Shown one piece after another: positions 1 through 7,887 of a stretch of DNA of 11,622 bases. Under the pieces are notes generated by a model. The model searched no databases. It saw only the letters and a program-made list of their open reading frames with translations, and was not told the origin of the DNA. Both the position numbers and the translations under genes were made by a program. Positions within the stretch are counted from its first letter, which is position 1, and every line of letters begins with the position of its first letter. The stretch comes from CAYLLN01 sp036496265. Lineage in GTDB: Bacteria > Planctomycetota > Planctomycetia > Pirellulales > Pirellulaceae. The stretch covers positions 1 to 11,622 of the forward strand of contig DASXLL010000093.1 of the NCBI GenBank assembly GCA_036496265.1. The letters run 5' to 3'.

Positions 1-423
1 GTCTGGCTGCACATGTATCGCGTGTTTTTAACTGGCAGCTATAAGCCGCCGCGCGAGTTCAATTGGGTCGTTGGCGTTATTCTGCTCTTGCTGACGCTGC
101 TGCTCTCCTTCACCGGCTATCTGCTGCCGTGGGATCAGCTCGCCATCTGGGCTATTACGGTCGGCTCGAACATGGCCCGCGCCACGCCGTTCCTCGGCTA
201 CGAAGGCCCCGGCAATCAACTGCTGACGATCAACGGCATCGACATGATTACCAACGCCTCCGATGCGCGCTTTGGCCTTCTCGGCGCGCGCTTCGTCGGC
301 GAAGAAACACTCAACCGGTTTTACGTTTTGCACTGCGTCGCGATTCCTCTCGCGGCCGCGATGCTGCTCGCCATCCACTTCTGGCGAGTTCGAAAAGACG
401 GCGGAATCAGCGGACCCCTTTAG
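1..423 (+). CDS. Cytochrome b6-type N-terminal subunit of a bc/b6f-like complex (5' end missing)
   Basis: This is the C-terminal 140 residues of a membrane cytochrome b that binds hemes bL and bH and forms the quinol-oxidising core. The frame is open from base 1, so the start and roughly the first 80-90 residues lie upstream; the internal ATG at 13 is not the real start. His4, in HMYRVFLTG, matches the second heme ligand of helix B. The helix C region carries GYLLPWDQLA. Helix D carries His111 and His126, 15 apart, which is the cytochrome b6 spacing rather than the 14 of mitochondrial-type cytochrome b. The protein ends in GGISGPL, just as cytochrome b6 does, so this is a naturally split cytochrome b. 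The loop between helices C and D looks longer than in b6. The next gene supplies the C-terminal half. A Rieske gene upstream is expected but not visible. Confidence 0.93.
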   Translation, partial: VWLHMYRVFLTGSYKPPREFNWVVGVILLLLTLLLSFTGYLLPWDQLAIWAITVGSNMARATPFLGYEGPGNQLLTINGIDMITNASDARFGLLGARFVGEETLNRFYVLHCVAIPLAAAMLLAIHFWRVRKDGGISGPL

Positions 424-425
424 GC

Positions 426-508
426 AAAGAACCAAGAACCGAAGAACCAAGAACCAAATAATGTGATCCAAACGAAGTTTGGTTCTTGGTTCTTGGCTCT
501 TGGATTTT
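426..508. repeat. Long imperfect palindrome between the two cytochrome b genes
   Basis: The left arm is built of tandem AAGAACC/CCAAGAA-like units and the right arm is its reverse complement. Bases 442-458 pair perfectly with 478-494 (17 bp) around a 19-base loop. Beyond a one-base bulge the arms continue with about 12 of 14 matches, to roughly 426 and 508. The left arm is purine-rich and the right arm pyrimidine-rich. The element fills almost the whole 89-base gap and stops about five bases before the ATG at 513. It could be a mobile palindromic repeat of the REP/MITE kind or an RNA hairpin affecting translation of the downstream gene. It has no T-run typical of an intrinsic terminator. Confidence 0.85.
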
Positions 509-512
509 CAAC

Positions 513-1895
513 ATGCACGGCCACGTATCCTACGACGTCTTCCTGCAAAACATCGCCGGATTTCTCGGATCGTATTACCTTATTCTGGCCGCGATGAATG
601 GCGTGGCGGCTCTGATGCTCTGGCAGCGGCCGAATCAAAAGCCCCTGTTCCATCTGCCTATCGCCAATTTTCCGGTCACGGCAGCCTTCGGCTGGCTGCT
701 CGTATCACTGCTCTTCTTGTTGATGGCACCGCTGGCTTATAGCGGTGATCCCGGAATCATTGGGTTCATCACCGTCCCTGTCGCCGCGCGTGCTTTCATC
801 AACCGCTTGATGAATCCCACGATCTACATCATGGGAACGTTTTTCCTTTTGCTCTTCTTTTTCCTGACGCGACGCTTTTTCGCTCGCCCGGCCGCCGCTT
901 GGGGCTTGCTTAACTTGTCGATGCTGCTCATGGGCATGTCGATTCCCGATCCCAACTTTGCCCAGATCGTCACCAAGGCTGACAACGTCCCCATCGTCGC
1001 GATGATCTTCCTGCTCGGCTTCTTTACTTGGCTCGCGACCTACAAAGCCGTCATCAACGACGACCGCATGAAGCAGGGCCTGGAACCGGTTGAAAAACTC
1101 GACAGTGAAAAAGTTCTCGTTTGGCCCGACCTCGTCTATACCGAGCTGATCTGCATGATCGCCATCACGGCTGTGCTCATCTTCTGGGCCATCGCGCTCC
1201 AGGCGCCGCTCGAAGAACCGGCCAGTTCCGTGAAAACGCCGAATCCGTCGAAAGCTCCGTGGTATTTCCTTGGCCTCCAGGAAATGCTCGTTTATTTCGA
1301 TCCCTGGATGGCCGGCGTCGTCCTCCCCAGCCTTGTCGTTGCCGGCCTCATGGCTATTCCCTACATCGACTTCAACAAGCAAGGCAACGGTTATTTCACG
1401 ATCGAGCAGCGGACCTTCGCCTACGTCATGTTTCAGTTCGGCTTCCTCGTCCTGTGGGTCACGCTCATTGTGATGGGCACCTTCCTGCGCGGTCCCAACT
1501 GGAACTTCTTCGGCCCCTATGAAGTCTGGGACGCACATAAAGTTGAAGCCCTCAACAACCGTGATCTTTCCGAGTTTTTCTGGGTCGATCTCATGCGATC
1601 CAGCCGCCCCAAGGCGCCGGAAGGCTCGAGCGAACTCTGGAAAATCCTCTATAACCTGAAGAAAGAGGCGCCAGGCATCCTGTTGACGATCGGCTATTTC
1701 ACCATGCTGCCGCCGCTCCTCGTTGTGCTTAGCCGCTTCTTTCAGAGCTTGTTTATCCGAATGGGCTTCTTGCGCTACATGGTGATGACGAATCTGCTTT
1801 TGTTCATGGCCTTGCTCCCCATCAAGATGCTCCTCCGCTGGACGGTGAACATGAAATACTTCATTTCCCTGCCGGAATACATGTTGAATTTGTGA
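513..1895 (+). CDS. Enlarged cytochrome b C-terminal (subunit IV-like) membrane protein
   Basis: This 460-residue polytopic protein completes the split cytochrome b. From about residue 205 (PDLVYTEL) it matches the C-terminal cytochrome b/subunit IV family: QAPLEEPAS, TPNPSKAPWYFLGLQE around residue 250, then VYFDPWMAGVVLPS, AIPYID and RGPNWNFFGP. This part should contribute to the quinol-oxidation (Qo) site. The usual PEWY motif reads APWY (248-251), so its glutamate is missing there. The first 200 residues add about five hydrophobic helices that subunit IV proteins (about 160 residues) lack, and further helices follow the family region, giving about ten in total. I do not recognise the N-terminal part. 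The ATG at 513 is chosen because an in-frame TTG at 486 would translate the palindromic repeat. No strong Shine-Dalgarno sequence precedes it. The giant cytochrome gene starts 57 bases downstream. Confidence 0.9.
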   Translation: MHGHVSYDVFLQNIAGFLGSYYLILAAMNGVAALMLWQRPNQKPLFHLPIANFPVTAAFGWLLVSLLFLLMAPLAYSGDPGIIGFITVPVAARAFINRLMNPTIYIMGTFFLLLFFFLTRRFFARPAAAWGLLNLSMLLMGMSIPDPNFAQIVTKADNVPIVAMIFLLGFFTWLATYKAVINDDRMKQGLEPVEKLDSEKVLVWPDLVYTELICMIAITAVLIFWAIALQAPLEEPASSVKTPNPSKAPWYFLGLQEMLVYFDPWMAGVVLPSLVVAGLMAIPYIDFNKQGNGYFTIEQRTFAYVMFQFGFLVLWVTLIVMGTFLRGPNWNFFGPYEVWDAHKVEALNNRDLSEFFWVDLMRSSRPKAPEGSSELWKILYNLKKEAPGILLTIGYFTMLPPLLVVLSRFFQSLFIRMGFLRYMVMTNLLLFMALLPIKMLLRWTVNMKYFISLPEYMLNL

Positions 1896-1952
1896 GTCAG
1901 AGAGTGGCGGGTCGGTGCGTGGTGACAGTTGAAAATAGTTGAGTAGGACGAT
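1896..1952 (+). promoter_or_regulatory. Short spacer with weak ribosome binding site before the giant cytochrome gene
   Basis: The 57-base spacer holds an AGGA at 1945-1948, four bases before the ATG at 1953, a weak and close Shine-Dalgarno match. The words AGTTGA and GTTGAG recur at about 1927-1944, but I see no convincing promoter or hairpin. This fits continued transcription from the cytochrome b genes. Confidence 0.4.
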
Positions 1953-4900
1953 ATGCCAGCTACGGAAACAACTTGGCGCAATACGGGGCGGCTGCACCAG
2001 ATTTTCGCCCTGACCGGCGTGCTGCTCACCGTCGGCACGATTTGGATGTTCTGGAAGGACCACGCGCGAAGCTGGAAGCATTATCAGGTCCAGGTCAACA
2101 ACGTTGATATCAAGGTCAACGAGCTCCGTCAGCAGCAATACGAGACGAGCGGCGCCCTCCTCGCAAAGGGGGCGAGCGCTAGGGAGTTGGCCGAGGCCAA
2201 GGCCCGGCCTATCGACTCGGCCCACCTCGAAAAATTCAAGACCGACGCCGGCGAACTTGACGACACGCTCAAACGCTGGAAGGCGGCTGGTCACCCCTAC
2301 AGTCTCGTTACCGTCGATCAGGCTCGCATCGAGCAAGAAGCCAAGAAGCTTGCCGACCTCTCTCAAAAGGCCGCCGACGAACGTAAACAGGCCGACGCAG
2401 CCGACAAGGTCCATCAAGCCGCCCTTGCCGACCTACAAGCCAAGCCAAGCGACGAAGCCAAGAAAAAAGCCTATGCCGAAGCGGAGTCGAAAGCCCGCAA
2501 GGCCGATCAAGACGCCAGCGCGGCTGAAAAAGCCGCCGCCACGGCCCGCGAGAAACTCGTCGCCGAGTTCCAGCGGATCGTGGACGATGCCCGCGTTCGC
2601 GAGGACAAGGCCCTCGGCATCCGCAAATTTAAAAACGGCGAGATCGACGCCGCCAAAGCTAACGTCGATATCGCCATTCGCGATGGCGTATCGACGGAAG
2701 CCGCCGAGCAAAAAGTCAACGCCTTGCTCGGCGACACCGTTCATCCCGAAGCCGATGCGGAAAAGGGCAAGCAAACCTACGCTGCCCTCAACCAGGTTTT
2801 TCAAACCATCGCCCGCATTCGCAAAGACCTCGAAAAGACTCTCAAGCAGATCACCGCCGAGACCGAAGCGGCCAAAAAGCGCTACGACGAAAGCATTGCC
2901 GACCTGCAGCGATTGAAGAAGCAAGAACAGGATCGTGAAGAGAAATTCGTAACTTGGTATGACAGCTATCCGTTCGTTTTGGGCAAGCGCATCCTCACCC
3001 TGCCGATTCTCGATGCTTTCGGCTCCCCGCGCAAAATCGAAAACCTGTGGAGCGACGGCCTGACGCAGAACTACAACTTCAGCTACGTCCGCCGCTTCGA
3101 TCGCTGCACCACCTGCCACCAGTCGCTCACGAAAACGCTTCCTGGCACCTCGACGACGCCCGCCTTCGTCCACGACGAGTTGGTCGATTTCGTCGTCATC
3201 CCGCCCGGCAAAGACGCGCCGCCCAAGCCGCGAGTTGACGACTCTGGCAATGAGATCCCGCTCACGCTCGAAGATTGGCTCGGCCTCAAGCTGGCCCACG
3301 AAGGCTTGCTCAATGCCGACGACGTGACTGTCGCGCTTGTCCTGCCCAACTCGGCCGCCGCCAAGGCCCGGATCAACGATCCGAACGTCCCCGCCGAGCA
3401 AGCAACCGGACTCGAATTCCGGCAGCAAGTGGCTCAGCTCGTTTCGCCTCCCAACGCAGGTCAAGACGGCGAAAGCGAAAGCCTCTACCCCAAGCTCCCG
3501 GGGCTCATGCTCGGCGACGTGATCACTGAGATCAACAGCGACCCGCTTCCCACCAGCGGCGCCAGCCGCGGCCCCGTGAAAATCGCCCGCTGGCTGCAAG
3601 ACTTGGCCGAACGCGGCCAGCCGATTCACTTGAAAGTGCGCCGCGGCATGCCGAATCCGTATATCTCGCATCCGCGGCTCGACCTTTATCTCAGCGACGC
3701 CAGCCCGCACCGAATGCAAACTTTCGCATGCACCATCTGCCACGATGGCCAAGGCAGCGCCACCGCCTTCGAATGGGCCTCGCATACGCCCAGCACCACG
3801 CTGGAAATGGACCGCTGGCGCAAGGAATACGGCTGGTTCGACAATTCCCACTGGATTTACCCGATGTATGCCAAGCGGTTTGCCGAAGCCGCCTGCCTCA
3901 AGTGCCATCACGACGTCGTCGAGCTGGAGCCCAGCGACAAATTCGCTGACGCCCCCGCTGCAAAGGTCACGCACGGCTATCACCTCATCCGCAAGTACGG
4001 CTGCTACGGCTGCCACGAAGTCAACGGCTTCGACGGCCCCACGCGCCGCGTCGGCCCGGACCTTCGCTCCGAGCCCAACTACTTCGCCGTTGCCCAGCAA
4101 ATTGAGGCGGAGTTGAATGTTGCGGGGCGAGCATCAGCCAATAGTGAACGGCTTGAATTCTGGAAGAAGGAACTGGCCTCGCTCACCGCGCCGGTCGTCA
4201 ACCATCCCGAAGAATCCCAACCGCGCCTCAAGCTCAAGTCCATCATCGACGAAGCCGTCGCCGCCGCCGGCACAGGTGCCACATTGCTCGACAAGTCATT
4301 GTCAAACCTGTCAAACATGCTCAAAGACGTCGAGGCCCCAGGCGCGCTGCGTCGTCCCGGCCCCAGTCTGCGGTTCATCGCTCAAAAGGCCGATCCCACG
4401 TTTCTGTTCGACTGGATCGCCAACCCACAACACTTCCGCCCGACTACCCGCATGCCGCGTTTTTTCGGCCTCTGGGATCATTTGAAGGATTCCACTGGTC
4501 ACATGACGGACGAAAAAGCGCCGAAGCTCGAGCCGATCGAAGTTCGTGGCATCTTGGCCTACTTCGGTTCCTATAAAGACGCCCAAAACTTTGAGCCCGA
4601 GCCACGACCCAGCGGCATCGACCGGTGGACCGAAGAAGAACGCGTGAACCGCGGCAAGACGCAGTTCCAAACCCGCGGCTGCCTCGCCTGCCACAACCAC
4701 AAGGACTTCCCAGAAGTCCAAAAGTACCGCAATCCGGAAGAGATCGTCCAAGGCCCCGATTTGTCCGGAGTCGGAACCAAGTTTGCCAAAGACCGCAATC
4801 CCGTTGGTCCCGATTGGCTCTATAGCTGGATCAGGAATCCGACCAAATATCACGCCCGGACCGTGATGCCTAACCTGTTTCTTCTCCCCGACAAGGATTT

Positions 4901-7100
4901 AGGCGCTGATCCCAACAGCGCTGCCGACGATAAAACGTTCGACCCGGCCGACGACATCGTGACCTATTTGCTCGCCTCGTCGAAAACCGATTGGCAGCCA
5001 ATGCAATCGGCCGTCGATGCTCAGAAGCCACTCCCCGAGGACGATCCCGCTCTGAAGTCTCTAATCCTCGAATACCTCAACGAAGCGTTCTACAAAGACG
5101 CCGCCGACGACTACTATTTGCACGGCATCCCGCCCCACCTCGAAGGCGAGCTCAAGGGCGCCGAGAAAGACCTCATCGTTCAGCCCGGCGGCTCGCTCAC
5201 CAACGCCCAGCGTCTGAAATACATCGGCCGCAAGACAATTTCCAAGTTCGGCTGCTTCGGCTGCCACGATATTCCCGGTTTCGAAGATGCCAAGCCCATC
5301 GGCACCGGCCTCGCCGACTGGGGCCGCAAAGACCCCGCCAAGCTGGCTTTTGAGCACGTCACGCATTACGCCGTTGGCCACGCTCATGCGAGCCACACGC
5401 CAAAGCACGCCGCGGTTGAAATGCCAGCCGGCGGCGCCACTTCAGCCGGCGAGTCGCCAGGCGTTGGCCCATCAACGTCGATGCCGTCGCCGGCAGCTCG
5501 CGGTGAACCGGCGCCCGGCCATGAATCTAAGAGCAAGACGTCGCCTGAAATGCTTTACGCCGATTCGACGGCCAAAAGCAAAGACGCCAATCCGAAAGAA
5601 GCCGGCCACGCTCTCGCTCGCGCTGAAACCGAAGACTTTAGGAGCTTTTACACGCATGCCCTCGAAGCCGGCAATCGCATCGGTTTCATCTATCAAAAGC
5701 TAAAAGAGCCGCGGAGCTACGATTACGACAAGACGGAGAACAAGCGCTACAACGAGCGGCTCCGCATGCCGCAGTTCCCCTTCTCCGCCGAAGAGCGCGA
5801 AGCCGTCATCACCTTCGTCATCGGCCTTGTCGCCGATCCGCCGACACCGAAGTACATTTACCGCGCCCGCGATCGCCAGGCCGCCCTTGTCGCCGGCCGC
5901 ACGGTTTTGGAAAAATACAATTGCGGCGGCTGCCACGTCCTCGGCCTCGAAAAATGGCAGATCAGCTACAACGCCGGCGAAATGGGCGAGCGGCCCGATC
6001 CGCCTGTCTATCCATTCTTGAAGAAGCACTTCAGCCCGCAAGAATTGGCCACTGGCGCCAAGGTGGACAGGCGCGACGAGCTGCATTCGACGCTTTTCGG
6101 TCTGCCGCCGGGTGAAAAAGATGACGGCCTCCCTGTCGTCGTTGATCTCGACGGCTCCAAGCTCGATAACAGCTCGCCATACGCCGAGCGCGAGCTCAAA
6201 TTCGGCCTCGAACTCTTCCAACCGGCGATCGTCGATGGCAGCGCGTATCAAACCGGGCAGCAGCCGGTCTTCGCCAGCGAAGCTCAAATCGACGCCCGCT
6301 ATCCCACCTGGGGCGGCGTGCTGACGAAGTACTTGCTGCCGGTCGTGACCGAGTTGGAAAAGAAATCCAATCCCAATGCCTCCGGTACCGAGGCTTACGG
6401 CTGGGTTCCTCCGCCGCTGGTGAACGAAGGCCACAAGGTCCAAACGGCGTGGTTGCACGACTTCCTGCTCGATCCCTATCCGATCCGGCCCGCCGTCTTT
6501 CTGCGGATGCCGCGGTTCAATATGTCGAGCAGCGAAGCCACGGCTCTGGCCAACTATTTCGCCGCCGTCGATAGCGCCGAGTTCCCCTATGCCTACGCCG
6601 CCAATCGCGACCGCACGCGCCTGGCAGACCTTGAGGAAGAGTATGTGAAAGCGGGAGAGGGGACCGTCGCCGCAAAACAGGTCAGCTCCAAAGCCCCCCC
6701 CGAAATGCAGCGACTCGATGACGCCATGAAAATCGTGGTCAACGGCAACTTCTGCGTGAAGTGCCATCTGGTCGGCGATTTCTCGCCCGCGGGCAGCGTC
6801 CGCGCGAAAGCTCCGCAGCTCGGCGACGTCTATCGTCGCCTCCGGCCGGATTACGTCCGCGACTGGATTGCCAACCCCAAGATGATCCTGCCCTACACGG
6901 CGATGCCCGTAAACATTCCCTACCAGGAACCGCCCGCGGTCCTCGGCGAGCTTTATCACGGCAGCAACGTCGAGCAGATTCAGGCCCTCACCGATCTGCT
7001 CATGAATTACGACCAATACGCTCGCCAGAGCACGAAAATTGCAGATCGTGTCCAGCCCGCCACGCCTGCACCAGCGGGCACCGGCACCGGATCGAACTAA
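1953..7100 (+). CDS. Giant membrane-anchored coiled-coil/PDZ-like/octaheme cytochrome c
   Basis: This 1715-residue protein probably carries electrons on the outer face of the membrane, in the place of cytochrome c1. One N-terminal hydrophobic helix (about 16-34) is a likely anchor. Residues about 40-340 are Ala/Lys/Glu/Asp-rich and look like a long coiled coil. Eight CXXCH heme sites start at residues 385, 593, 648, 684, 910, 1101, 1324 and 1601. A PDZ-like domain lies at about 440-570, between hemes 1 and 2 (LGLKL, then LPGLMLGDVITEIN, then LKVRRG). Hemes 4-8 are each followed by a candidate axial Met in an MP motif (834, 972, 1272, 1519, 1651), usually just after a W-I/L-x-N/D-P-like sequence, so the C-terminal part looks like five monoheme His/Met modules. 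Hemes 1-3 lack such a Met. A low-complexity Pro/Ser/Gly/His linker lies at about 1145-1230. The protein is far longer than any c1. The electron path is inferred. Confidence 0.9.
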   Translation: MPATETTWRNTGRLHQIFALTGVLLTVGTIWMFWKDHARSWKHYQVQVNNVDIKVNELRQQQYETSGALLAKGASARELAEAKARPIDSAHLEKFKTDAGELDDTLKRWKAAGHPYSLVTVDQARIEQEAKKLADLSQKAADERKQADAADKVHQAALADLQAKPSDEAKKKAYAEAESKARKADQDASAAEKAAATAREKLVAEFQRIVDDARVREDKALGIRKFKNGEIDAAKANVDIAIRDGVSTEAAEQKVNALLGDTVHPEADAEKGKQTYAALNQVFQTIARIRKDLEKTLKQITAETEAAKKRYDESIADLQRLKKQEQDREEKFVTWYDSYPFVLGKRILTLPILDAFGSPRKIENLWSDGLTQNYNFSYVRRFDRCTTCHQSLTKTLPGTSTTPAFVHDELVDFVVIPPGKDAPPKPRVDDSGNEIPLTLEDWLGLKLAHEGLLNADDVTVALVLPNSAAAKARINDPNVPAEQATGLEFRQQVAQLVSPPNAGQDGESESLYPKLPGLMLGDVITEINSDPLPTSGASRGPVKIARWLQDLAERGQPIHLKVRRGMPNPYISHPRLDLYLSDASPHRMQTFACTICHDGQGSATAFEWASHTPSTTLEMDRWRKEYGWFDNSHWIYPMYAKRFAEAACLKCHHDVVELEPSDKFADAPAAKVTHGYHLIRKYGCYGCHEVNGFDGPTRRVGPDLRSEPNYFAVAQQIEAELNVAGRASANSERLEFWKKELASLTAPVVNHPEESQPRLKLKSIIDEAVAAAGTGATLLDKSLSNLSNMLKDVEAPGALRRPGPSLRFIAQKADPTFLFDWIANPQHFRPTTRMPRFFGLWDHLKDSTGHMTDEKAPKLEPIEVRGILAYFGSYKDAQNFEPEPRPSGIDRWTEEERVNRGKTQFQTRGCLACHNHKDFPEVQKYRNPEEIVQGPDLSGVGTKFAKDRNPVGPDWLYSWIRNPTKYHARTVMPNLFLLPDKDLGADPNSAADDKTFDPADDIVTYLLASSKTDWQPMQSAVDAQKPLPEDDPALKSLILEYLNEAFYKDAADDYYLHGIPPHLEGELKGAEKDLIVQPGGSLTNAQRLKYIGRKTISKFGCFGCHDIPGFEDAKPIGTGLADWGRKDPAKLAFEHVTHYAVGHAHASHTPKHAAVEMPAGGATSAGESPGVGPSTSMPSPAARGEPAPGHESKSKTSPEMLYADSTAKSKDANPKEAGHALARAETEDFRSFYTHALEAGNRIGFIYQKLKEPRSYDYDKTENKRYNERLRMPQFPFSAEEREAVITFVIGLVADPPTPKYIYRARDRQAALVAGRTVLEKYNCGGCHVLGLEKWQISYNAGEMGERPDPPVYPFLKKHFSPQELATGAKVDRRDELHSTLFGLPPGEKDDGLPVVVDLDGSKLDNSSPYAERELKFGLELFQPAIVDGSAYQTGQQPVFASEAQIDARYPTWGGVLTKYLLPVVTELEKKSNPNASGTEAYGWVPPPLVNEGHKVQTAWLHDFLLDPYPIRPAVFLRMPRFNMSSSEATALANYFAAVDSAEFPYAYAANRDRTRLADLEEEYVKAGEGTVAAKQVSSKAPPEMQRLDDAMKIVVNGNFCVKCHLVGDFSPAGSVRAKAPQLGDVYRRLRPDYVRDWIANPKMILPYTAMPVNIPYQEPPAVLGELYHGSNVEQIQALTDLLMNYDQYARQSTKIADRVQPATPAPAGTGTGSN
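5445..5494. repeat. GC-rich nested inverted repeat inside the giant cytochrome gene
   Basis: GCCGGCGA at 5445-5452 is the exact reverse complement of TCGCCGGC at 5487-5494, and CGTTG at 5462-5466 pairs with CAACG at 5473-5477 inside that loop. The stretch encodes part of a low-complexity Gly/Pro/Ser linker (about residues 1165-1181) between heme 6 and its candidate Met. It may be an in-frame inserted palindromic repeat, or chance pairing in GC-rich DNA. Confidence 0.4.
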
Positions 7101-7112
7101 ACGCAACGTAAC

Positions 7113-7118
7113 GGGAGG
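7113..7118 (+). promoter_or_regulatory. Strong Shine-Dalgarno sequence for the first cupredoxin gene
   Basis: GGGAGG lies six bases before the ATG at 7125 and fixes that start. It is the best ribosome binding site in the window, stronger than that of the giant cytochrome gene upstream, so the small copper protein may be made in excess of the membrane complex. Confidence 0.75.
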
Positions 7119-7124
7119 CTAACC

Positions 7125-7874
7125 ATGCGTCACGCACTTATATTCTCCGCAATTCTGGCCGCGACAGCCGGGTTCGCGTCGGCCCAAGAATGGGGCGACC
7201 TCGAAGGCACATTTATCTTCAAGGGCACTCCTCCCACGCCGGCCAAGATCGCGCCGACCAAAGACCCCGAGGTCTGTGGCAAGCATCCCTTGGTTGAAGA
7301 AGCGCTCGTCGTCAACGCGGAAAACAAAGGCATCCAAAACGTCGTCGTCTATCTCGCCGACACCGCCAAGCCTAAGGTTCATCCGGATTACGCCAAGGAA
7401 GCCGCTGCCGAAGTCGCATTGGACAACCACAACTGCCGCTTTGAGCCACACGTCCAAGGCATTCGCGTCGGTCAAACGCTCGTCATCGGCAACAAAGATC
7501 CAATCGGTCACAACACCAAGGCCGATTTCTTCGCCAACACGCCCTTCAACGATCTGATTCCGGCCGGTGGCTCGGTGAAAAAGACCTTCGCCAAGTTCGA
7601 AGGCCAGCCCAGCCCCATCTCGTGCAGCATCCACCCCTGGATGAATGCCTACTTGCTCATCCGCGAAGACCCGTATTTCGCCATCAGCGACAAAGACGGC
7701 AAGTTCACGATCAAAAATCTCCCGGCCGGCGAGCACACTTTCATCGTCTGGAGCAACAAGTTCGTCTCGAAGGTGAGCGTGGGCGGCAAGGCAACGGAAT
7801 GGGCCCGCGGCCGCATGAAGATGAACATTAAGGCCGGTTCGAATTCTCTTGGCAAGGTCGAAGTGACGCCGTAA
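7125..7874 (+). CDS. Secreted amicyanin-type cupredoxin with carboxypeptidase-regulatory-like domain
   Basis: This 249-residue exported protein probably binds one type 1 (blue) copper and carries single electrons in the periplasm. Residues 1-21 form a signal peptide with a likely cut after ASA-Q. The copper ligands can be read as His129 (IGHNT) plus Cys167, His170 and Met173 (CSIHPWM). The Cys-x2-His-x2-Met spacing is that of amicyanin rather than plastocyanin. After the site, ISDKDGKFTIKNLPAGEHTF resembles a carboxypeptidase-regulatory-like beta sandwich. Two more cysteines, in EVCGKH and HNCRFEPH, recur in the next gene and may form a disulfide. The gene lies 24 bases after the giant cytochrome gene and 13 before its paralogue, so it is probably co-transcribed with both. 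A purely structural or copper-storage role cannot be ruled out from sequence. Confidence 0.85.
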   Translation: MRHALIFSAILAATAGFASAQEWGDLEGTFIFKGTPPTPAKIAPTKDPEVCGKHPLVEEALVVNAENKGIQNVVVYLADTAKPKVHPDYAKEAAAEVALDNHNCRFEPHVQGIRVGQTLVIGNKDPIGHNTKADFFANTPFNDLIPAGGSVKKTFAKFEGQPSPISCSIHPWMNAYLLIREDPYFAISDKDGKFTIKNLPAGEHTFIVWSNKFVSKVSVGGKATEWARGRMKMNIKAGSNSLGKVEVTP

Positions 7875-7887
7875 CGTCGGAGACAAC

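Noticed and set aside
13..423. ATG at 13 as the start of the first gene
   Set aside because: The frame continues upstream to base 1, and the residue just before this Met is the conserved heme-ligand histidine of helix B, so the gene is simply cut by the window edge.
426..508. Short CRISPR-like repeat array or intrinsic terminator
   Set aside because: The repeated words are only about seven bases, without spacers of constant length, and no T-run follows the stem.
486..512. Upstream TTG start for the subunit IV-like gene
   Set aside because: The extra nine residues would be translated from the arm of the palindrome and add nothing typical of the family. The ATG at 513 is the simpler start.
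705..2417. Long open frame on the minus strand opposite the subunit IV-like and giant cytochrome genes
   Set aside because: Its translation is charged, low in recognisable motifs and mirrors the codon pattern of well-supported + strand genes. It straddles the boundary of two real genes.
2433..4100. Minus-strand open frame of about 555 codons
   Set aside because: It lies wholly inside the giant cytochrome gene, whose heme motifs fix the coding strand. No family signature is visible in the antisense product.
5700..7106. Minus-strand open frame of about 468 codons
   Set aside because: It is antisense to hemes 7 and 8 of the giant cytochrome. Long antisense frames are common in GC-rich DNA with this codon bias.
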